Shown: one piece after another, positions 57,835-64,000 of the stretch
Layout: each line of letters begins with the position of its first letter
How positions within the stretch are numbered: position 1 is the first letter of the stretch
Assembly: GCA_020698575.1 (NCBI GenBank)
Contig: CM036241.1
Span: 11,820,916-11,884,915 of the forward strand
DNA from: Bostrychus sinensis
Lineage: Eukaryota > Chordata > Actinopteri > Gobiiformes > Eleotridae
DNA: 64,000 nt
Direction of reading: 5' to 3'
The notes under the pieces: model-generated
What the model saw: the letters and a program-made list of their open reading frames with translations, nothing else
What the model was told of the DNA's origin: nothing
The model's database searches: none
Made by a program: the position numbers and the translations under genes

Positions 57835-58350
57835 TTAGAAATACTGAGTTTAGTCCTTGTTTAGAACTGGTTTATATCTGATTTAGTCCTGGTTTAGTCC
57901 TTGTTAAGCCCTAGTTTAGTCCTGGTTTGGGCTTGGTTTAGTCCTTGTTAAGCCCTAGTTTAGTCCTGGTTTGGGCTTGGTTTAGTCCTTGTTTAGCCCT
58001 GGTTTAATCCTGGTTTAGTTCTTGTTAGTCCTTATTTACACCTGGTTTAGTCCGGTCTTTTTCCTTAGTAAGTCCTGGTTTAGACTGGTTTTGTTCTGGT
58101 CTTTTTTCTTAATAAGTCTGGGTTTAGATATTTTTTTTTCTGGTTTAGACCTGCTTTTGTCCTTGTTTAGACCTGGTTTATATCTGATTCAGTCCTGGTT
58201 TAGTCCTGGTTTAGGGCTGGTCTGGTTCTTGTTTAGTTGCAGTTCAGTCCTTGTTTTGACCTGGTTTAGTCCAGTCTTTTTCCTTAATAAGTCCGAGTTT
58301 AGATTAGTTTTTTTCTGGTTTAGACCTGGCTTAGTCCTAGTTTGGTCCTT
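57835..58350. repeat. TGGTTTAGTCCT minisatellite (~12-bp period)
   Basis: Roughly 40 degenerate units of the type CCTGGTTTAGTCCTTGTTTA with higher-order phrases (GTCCTTGTTAAGCCCTAG recurring). It is the reverse complement of the repeat inside the hAT-like element at 20041-20621. An open frame (58022-58381) is created by the periodicity. Confidence 0.88.
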
Positions 58351-58984
58351 CGTATTAGAAAAATACCAAGAACCTCTGTGACTTCTATGATGCGTACAGC
58401 CATAAATGTAACCTACTCCTTACAGATTAATTCAGACATGAATATGGATTTCAGTGAAAATGTAAATCTGAATTGTCCAAAGTGAATACAAAAGTGTATG
58501 TCTGTAAATGTCCTGTAATTGACTTACAATTGTCTAAGGCCCACCATTGCTAAAATAAACTCCACCCCTCTGTGACCCTGCAGCAACAGAAAATAAACAA
58601 ACCCATATTTACTCTTTGCAATCTTGTCAACGACTCATATTTCATATTTCATAGTCATGTCATAATAAATGTCTCATTTAATATAGCTTTTAACATTTAA
58701 ACTATAATGCACCGCCTAACGCCTGCTTATGTTTAAAACACCTCCTGCTGACCAAACTAATGCTTGCATTTGTAGTCCATGTTTGAATAAGTAACAGTCT
58801 CACTGCTTATTGGTCTACTCAGCTTGTAAACACTGAAATCAATGGTGACAAACAAACAAACAAACAAACAAACAAAATAACTAAAAACCTACACTTTGCA
58901 AAAAAAAAAGAAAAAGAAAAGGGAAGCAAAAAGAAATTATGCCTATCAAAAAAATGTTTAAAAAGGATATAACACTGATGTTTA

Positions 58985-59520
58985 CAGTCAATATATTATG
59001 CTTTTATTTATATTTTTAAATCAATCTTGGTCGCCTCTAGAGCAACCTTTAAAAACATTATATGACTAAAAGAAAGCATTTTCAATAATTACTTTACTAC
59101 TTCCATAAAGAAAAAGGTGAAGAGACCAGCAGAGGGCAGCAGAGGGCAGAGCTAGTACCCTTAATCGAACTAAAACATAAAAAAGCTTTTTATTTCATTA
59201 AACTTTTAGTATGATGCCATTTGACTACAAAATGAGTAATGCCTGTGAGGAAACAGAGCTGTACACTGTTTTTTTTTGGATAAATAAATGACAGCAAACT
59301 GGATGTAGCGGGATTGTTGATTGGTCAGTGCTTCCTGGAGTGGGCGGGGGCTCGTGGAATTATGTGGAACTGAGCATTTTGAGGCCTCAGAAAGTCAATG
59401 CCAGGGAATAGAGGATTACTTAATCAGGTGTGGATGGAACAAAACACAACTCAAGGTATGTTTTTGATAAGGGAACAACATTATAACATGGTAAAAAAAA
59501 GCTAGAAAATAGTCAGTTTT
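58985..59520 (-). repeat. Repeat family B, copy 3, reverse
   Basis: Minus-strand words match copies 1-2: AAAAACATACCTTGAGTTG, CTGAGGCCTCAAAATGC, CCAGGAAGCACTGACCAATC, AACAATCCCGCTACATCCAG, GCGACCAAGATTGATTTAAA, and ends ATTATGCAAAA at 59520. Confidence 0.65.
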
Positions 59521-60769
59521 GCATAATATATCTCCCATAATGTCAGGTAAATTTCAGTTTAATGTAGCCTATTAGAAATTTGTGGGAGATTGGTGCAAAT
59601 AAATAAAAAACAGTTTACTTTGTTGTTGTGGCAGGATGAGGTAAGAGGTTTAATGTAAGCAGCAGTCTTGTCTCAGCAGCACATGTCGTTGCTTTATATT
59701 CAGCCATTTTATTTTTTTTACCATCTAAAGTATATAACAATATTTCAGAGTGTTGTCATCGCTTTAATACAGGAGTCTTAGAAACACTCAAGCGTCTGGC
59801 CGGGCATCAGTCCCGCTCCTGCCGCTGTGTGGGAACAGTAATGGCCGCCGAGGAGAAGGAGAGAGAAGAAGAAAGGATAAAGAAGGATGGATTGAGTTGA
59901 AAGATCCAGCTGTCGGGCCACGCTAACCCTGGGAAAGTCAGTTTAAATGTCTGAGCCTCCACCTCAGCCGCACATCAGCCTGACACATAAAGCTCCTAAA
60001 CATGTAGAGAACAGGTGGAGGCAGAGGCAGGCCAAAGGGGAGAGGGACCAGTGCCAGCCCGGGACGTCCTGCCAACACCAGCTCTGCACTCAAGTCTTTT
60101 CTTTGTTTAAAGGCTATGTGGAATATTTCTGCTTTTCTGGGATGCTGGAGTTTATAATAGCTACGATAGACTCTTCTACAAGTTATGTAAACAAACAGAC
60201 ACACTGTGGTTACAAAAGCAGAAAGTCTTTCACATGCATTTGGTTGTAAGAGTCAGATCTATAAATAAAGATCTGATGAACAAGTTACCTTAATAAAGTG
60301 TACACTGAAAAATTATTGTGGTCCATCATGACTCGTGTATCGGCCATTAAAACTTAAGAATTCAGTCACTTTTAGCACGTAGCATTTAGCTTATGAAGTT
60401 CTAATAGTGTCTGTAAATAAAACAGCAAAAATGTTGAACAGACTGGTTAGCATTGGTCAAAACTGACAGTTTGCGATTTTTGGTGGCTCATGCTATTATG
60501 GTCTGTTTAACTTATGGCACAAAAATGCATGTTGTTTACAAACACTAAAAGGATCCATAGGTTATGTGTATTGTTTCAATAATCTACGGGTAATTAAACA
60601 AAAAATAAAATGCAAATTAGTAGCAACATTTAGTGAATTTGTAGCCTAATAAATAATGAGGATGCCCAGAGAAAACTATGAGGCCCAGGACTTAATTGGG
60701 ATGTCTTACCTACACCTCCCGATACAGTCCTACACTGTAACAAGTAAATAACCAGATCAGTCCAGTACA
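59521..60769. other. Non-coding; unique GC-balanced island 59.79-60.11 kb
   Basis: 59790-60110 holds a CpG-containing, repeat-free block with GTAATGGCCGCCGAGGAGAA and overlapping ORFs on both strands (59938-60204 -, 59947-60249 +). No protein family recognised. The remainder is AT-rich. Confidence 0.35.
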
Positions 60770-60960
60770 ACAGTGGGGTCTGAGGTCCACCGAGGTGAGC
60801 ATGAAGGTTCTGCAGGGGCCCCCAGAGGTTGCCTATATTAAGTACATAAAAAGAAATTGAGTTTAAAATAATTACAGTTATATACTTGTTTAAAAATATT
60901 ACTTTACAACCTTTTTTAGCTAACAGTCAGTGTTTTAATAGAAATATATGACATAGTCCA
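60770..60960. mobile_element. hAT-like fragment (as at 56.77 kb)
   Basis: CAGTGGGGTCTGAGGTCCAC, GGGGCCCCCAGAGG, then TATATACTTGTTTAAAAATA and ACAGTCAGTGTTTTAATAGA shared with 56770-56900. Confidence 0.5.
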
Positions 60961-61275
60961 TAGTTGTGCATTTTGACTTTGGAAATGGCTGCAGTACAAT
61001 GTTTGAAGTCCAGCCCCTCCAGCACCAGTTTTATGCAACAAACTTGAAACAAAGTTTGCACAGTGTTGATCGATAAAATAAATTAACAAAAATAAATTAA
61101 AAATTAAACTAAAAACAAACAAAACTCAGTTAGGGAAGATAATCATCCTGAGCATCAGAGTGGCCCTCCCTGTTCATTATGGAACAAAAAACTAAATTAT
61201 AGTAGGATTTTGCTTTGGCCCTTGCCCTTGATTTGTATTAACGCATAAATCCAAAATATATTCTTGTTTTTTTGT
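60961..61275. other. Non-coding; nothing recognised
   Basis: AT-rich unique DNA with AAATTAA runs. Confidence 0.5.
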
Positions 61276-61405
61276 TTAAGCTTTTCCCTTCTGAGGTTGC
61301 CAAAGCAAATCACCCAGCTCTTTGCATGCAGCGATTCACATTTTTACCCCAGATGCCCTTCCTGATGCAACTCTCTTCATTTATACAGTCCCGGGACACT
61401 GCCTT
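61276..61405 (+). repeat. Interspersed repeat family C, copy 2
   Basis: TTTAAGCTTTTCCCTTCTGA, AAAGCAAATCACCCAGCTCT, CCAGATGCCCTTCCTGATGC, AACTCTCTTCATTTATACAG; same order as 15260-15405. Confidence 0.65.
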
Positions 61406-61689
61406 GTGACTCCTTGTGGCTGAATTCAGCTACTAATGAAGTAGAAATGGCTCAAATTGCTGTCTGATTTAGTAAATTGGATCATAACCTCATCATATGT
61501 GTATAATTAAACCATAGGAGGGCCCAGGACATACTTGGCTAGTCTTACCCCCATCACTAGCCCTGATTAGGCCCTATACTGATAAATAAATCTGTTACAT
61601 ATAGCATCAAGACCATTTTCAATCCTGCTGAAAACAAACAATTCTTTCCACATATATTTTCTATAATTTTCCTGACTTTGAGTGCTGCA

Positions 61690-62290
61690 GCTGAGGGAAG
61701 AGCAACGTCTTATGTGAATCTTTAATGTGGTGCAATGCGGCGGAGGACTGTATGTATCGACTCGTCTGTTTTCTGTAATGTTGCATTGAATAAAACAAAC
61801 ACCGGGGTCCTCGATTCAGTTTTATCCATAACCTCTGAAATGAGACTTTATGTTTCATACAAGCCGCATCTCAGTTACATCAATAATCCTGCAAATGAAA
61901 TCGATTTCGCCTCCCGCTCTTCCAATTCTGATCACAGCTGGGGTCCCCATATGGAGTATTAATGGGGTGGAGCGCCCCCGGCCTGATCTGAAGGCTGCAC
62001 AATTCTGGGCACACCACAACATCAAATCCCACTGTAATTACCTTCATGCAAACACCGGGCCTCTCCAGTGCCACAATATGGGCTGAAGAAAGAGGATTTG
62101 TGTGCATTGTTTTTGATGCTGGAACTGATCTCGAAAATTGTTGGGTGCAATTTGCCGAGATGCTTAAGAAAATTGAAGAGGGCTGGCTGCGTGCGTCATA
62201 CAAATGTGTTGTTGTGATGCAGGAGGTGCAGAAAAAAAGCGTCTGTGTTTCTGACAGAAGAGGTGCTATGGTGCAACAATATGTGTGCGT
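61690..62290. promoter_or_regulatory. Candidate conserved non-coding (enhancer-like) block
   Basis: About 600 bp without any recognised repeat, evenly balanced composition, with CCATATGGAGTATTAATGGG, GTAATTACC, AATCGATTTCG and long overlapping ORFs in three frames and both strands (61850-62086 +, 61880-62299 -, 62046-62303 +). That pattern reflects low stop density rather than coding. Best enhancer candidate in the right half; not tested. Confidence 0.33.
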
Positions 62291-62299
62291 TGTTTTCAT

Positions 62300-63360
62300 G
62301 TAATTTTGTGATATGGCGGTGGTGGTAACTAGATACTTTTACTTCATTTATTTTACTTATGTTAGAAGAAAGAAGTCGCAGAGTAAGTAAAAGTAAAAGT
62401 ATGTTTAGTTCTTGATTAGTATTGCTGATGGTAGTAGTAGTAGAGGTAGTAGTAATAGTAGGAGCAGTACTAGAAGCAAGCAGTAAGTAGAAGCAGTATC
62501 TTTGCATTAACTTGGAAAAATGGCACTTTTACTCAAGCTTTTTTTCTTTTTTAAGTAACTTAATTAGTTAAAATATTTTTTTTTACCTTGGTGGCAAAGT
62601 GGATAGTTGTAAGTTGTATTACAAGTAACAATTGTAGTTACAGTAAGCAGAAGCAGTAGTTTTTTATTTTACTTGACTTATTTTTTAAGGAGAAATGTAA
62701 ATTTACTCAAGCAAATGTAAAGAAACCAAAAATAATAAGACAAGATAGTTGTAGTGGTAGTGGCATTAGGAGTGAGTAGTAGCAGTAAAAGCAGTGGTAG
62801 CAGGAGTACTAGTAGTAGTATTAGTAGTAGTAATAGTAGTAGAAGCAGTAGAAGAAATGATGTTTGTGGTAGTAGTACAAGTGGCAGTACTTTTACACTT
62901 ATTAAATATTATTGACTGTGATGACAAAGCAGATAATTGCAGTAACAGCAGTAGCAACAGTAGTAGCAGTATTAGTAGTAGTAATAGTAGTAGAAGCAGT
63001 AGTGACAATAATGTTGGTGGTAGTATTACTAGTAGCAGTATATTTACATTTAAAATTATTTTGACTGATGCCAAAGCGGATTATTGTAGTGTTACTATTG
63101 GCAACAATAGTAAAAGTAATATGGGTAGCCGCAGTAGTAGTAGTAGTAGTAGTAGAAGAAATATCAGTAGTGGTAATAGTAGTAACAGTAACAGTGAACA
63201 GTAGTAGTGGCAGCATTAGTAATAGTAATGACAATGGTAGAAGTAGCAGTAGGTAAAATTTTTTTAATATTTTTACTTTTTTTAACCTCTACCTGTATAT
63301 TATTCTTTTGAAGTAACCATACCTTTTCCTGAGTACAAATTTTGAGTACTTCTTTCACCT
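62300..63360. repeat. AGT/AGC triplet array with higher-order units
   Basis: About 0.9 kb dominated by AGTAGTAGT/AGCAGT triplets (62423-62500, 62740-62890, 62940-63045, 63125-63255), separated by a recurring unique spacer: CTTGGTGGCAAAGTGGATAG (62588), GACTGTGATGACAAAGCAGA (62913), GACTGATGCCAAAGCGGATT (63063). Bounded by ACTTTTACTCAAG-type words. The triplet periodicity opens Ser/Val/Thr-rich frames on both strands, which are not genes. Confidence 0.85.
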
Positions 63361-64000
63361 TCATTGATGTTGACAATCGAAACTCATCTATTTACCTAAA
63401 TTCCCCAAATGTGATAGAGATACAATGCGTTTGGCTGAAGAGGTTCCTCACAATTAGCTTACACATGTACCAGAGCCCATTCTGCTGTTTTGTCTCCAGA
63501 TTAGACTATCTGACATAAGGCTATTGTCTTAATTCCCTTAGGCTGTGGTGCAAGAGAGAGAAAAATCACTAAAGACATAGCGGGCCAGACTCTATCCTGT
63601 CATACAGACGTGGATATCCCATCATGCACAGCAGCTCGGGCTCTTCCAGCAGGTGGGGGTGGTCATGCACCACGCAACACCGTTATGGGTTTAAGGCTGA
63701 AATCTACATACTGAAATGACTTCGGCTCGGGCGCACAATGCCAAAACTTGCTGGAAGTCTGGCTGGAGTTTATTTCATCAATTTTCCCAAAATGCTGCAG
63801 CGAGAGTGTGTGGGCGGAGGAGGAGTGGAGGAGGCAGCGCTGGACGGACAAACAGAGGAGAAAGAGGAGAGATTTCAATGTACAATATGTGTCCGTCAAA
63901 CCGGGGGAGTACATGTGAGGAGCGGGACGTCCGTACGCTCTGGGGGTCTCAGGTGTGCCTTATCTCCAGCCCGCCCCTGGGAACCTTCTCCAGATATGCC
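63361..64000. other. Non-coding; GC/purine-rich block at window end
   Basis: From about 63590 the DNA becomes GC-rich and repeat-free (GGCGGAGGAGGAGTGGAGG, CGGGACGTCCGTACG near 63925). It may be the edge of a promoter or 5' exon continuing past 64000; no start codon in a convincing frame is visible. Confidence 0.3.

Noticed and set aside
57835..58350. CRISPR-like array
   Set aside because: Units are contiguous and degenerate without spacers, in a vertebrate genome; a minisatellite.
58022..58381. 119-codon plus-strand ORF rich in Trp/Phe/Leu
   Set aside because: Produced by the 12-bp TGGTTTAGTCCT minisatellite; no membrane-protein family is implied.
62766..63234. Long Ser-, Val- or Thr-rich ORFs on both strands
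   Set aside because: They are translations of the AGT/AGC triplet array in different frames.

Overview
This is vertebrate nuclear DNA, almost certainly from a ray-finned, percomorph-type teleost. The one protein-coding gene I can prove is park7 (DJ-1). Its translated exons read like fish DJ-1, including the fish-style Met-Met-Ala-Gly-Asp-His junction. The rest is a dense mix of teleost-type transposons: Rex3/RTE-like and L2-like LINEs, several Tc1 families, hAT and pogo-like MITEs, and tRNA-headed SINEs. There is no bacterial or operon-like organisation.

Layout. 1-18.2 kb: non-coding DNA with hAT MITEs (one nested inside another at 5.9-6.7 kb), SINE-like repeats, a Tc1 5' end abutting a truncated Rex3-like LINE (10.9-11.7 kb), two low-repeat blocks that look like conserved non-coding DNA (14.3-14.9 and 16.8-17.3 kb), and a GC-rich CCAAT/TATA promoter-like island at 17.6-17.8 kb pointing right. 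18.2-29.8 kb: park7 on the minus strand, six coding exons, every intron GT-AG, complete 189-residue product, with an NRF1-like site just upstream of the start. Its introns hold most of the interesting transposon archaeology. The best case is in the intron between coding exons 2 and 3: a hAT-like MITE split by a Tc1-like transposon, which itself carries a solo-LTR-like insert and a 3' LINE fragment.

29.8-64 kb: no coding exon recognised. This stretch contains LINE remnants, a triple-nested Tc1/hAT/foldback cluster and a sibling foldback (34.6-36.5 kb), a second Rex3-like copy with long target-site duplications (48.3-49.3 kb), a 12-bp minisatellite (57.8-58.35 kb) related to one inside a hAT-like element at 20.0-20.6 kb, and about 0.9 kb of AGT-triplet DNA with a higher-order period (62.4-63.25 kb). 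Between repeats lie unique, moderately GC-rich islands (about 39.1, 40.7, 43.1, 46.7, 50.5, 54.6, 59.8, 61.7 and 63.7 kb) that are candidate regulatory elements, though I cannot test conservation here.

What is solid: the park7 gene model, the transposon termini with target-site duplications, and the tandem repeats. Family names for repeats rest on remembered consensus features, not on a search. I did not find a previously undescribed molecular system. The most unusual content is the nested transposon structures and the repeat expansions.
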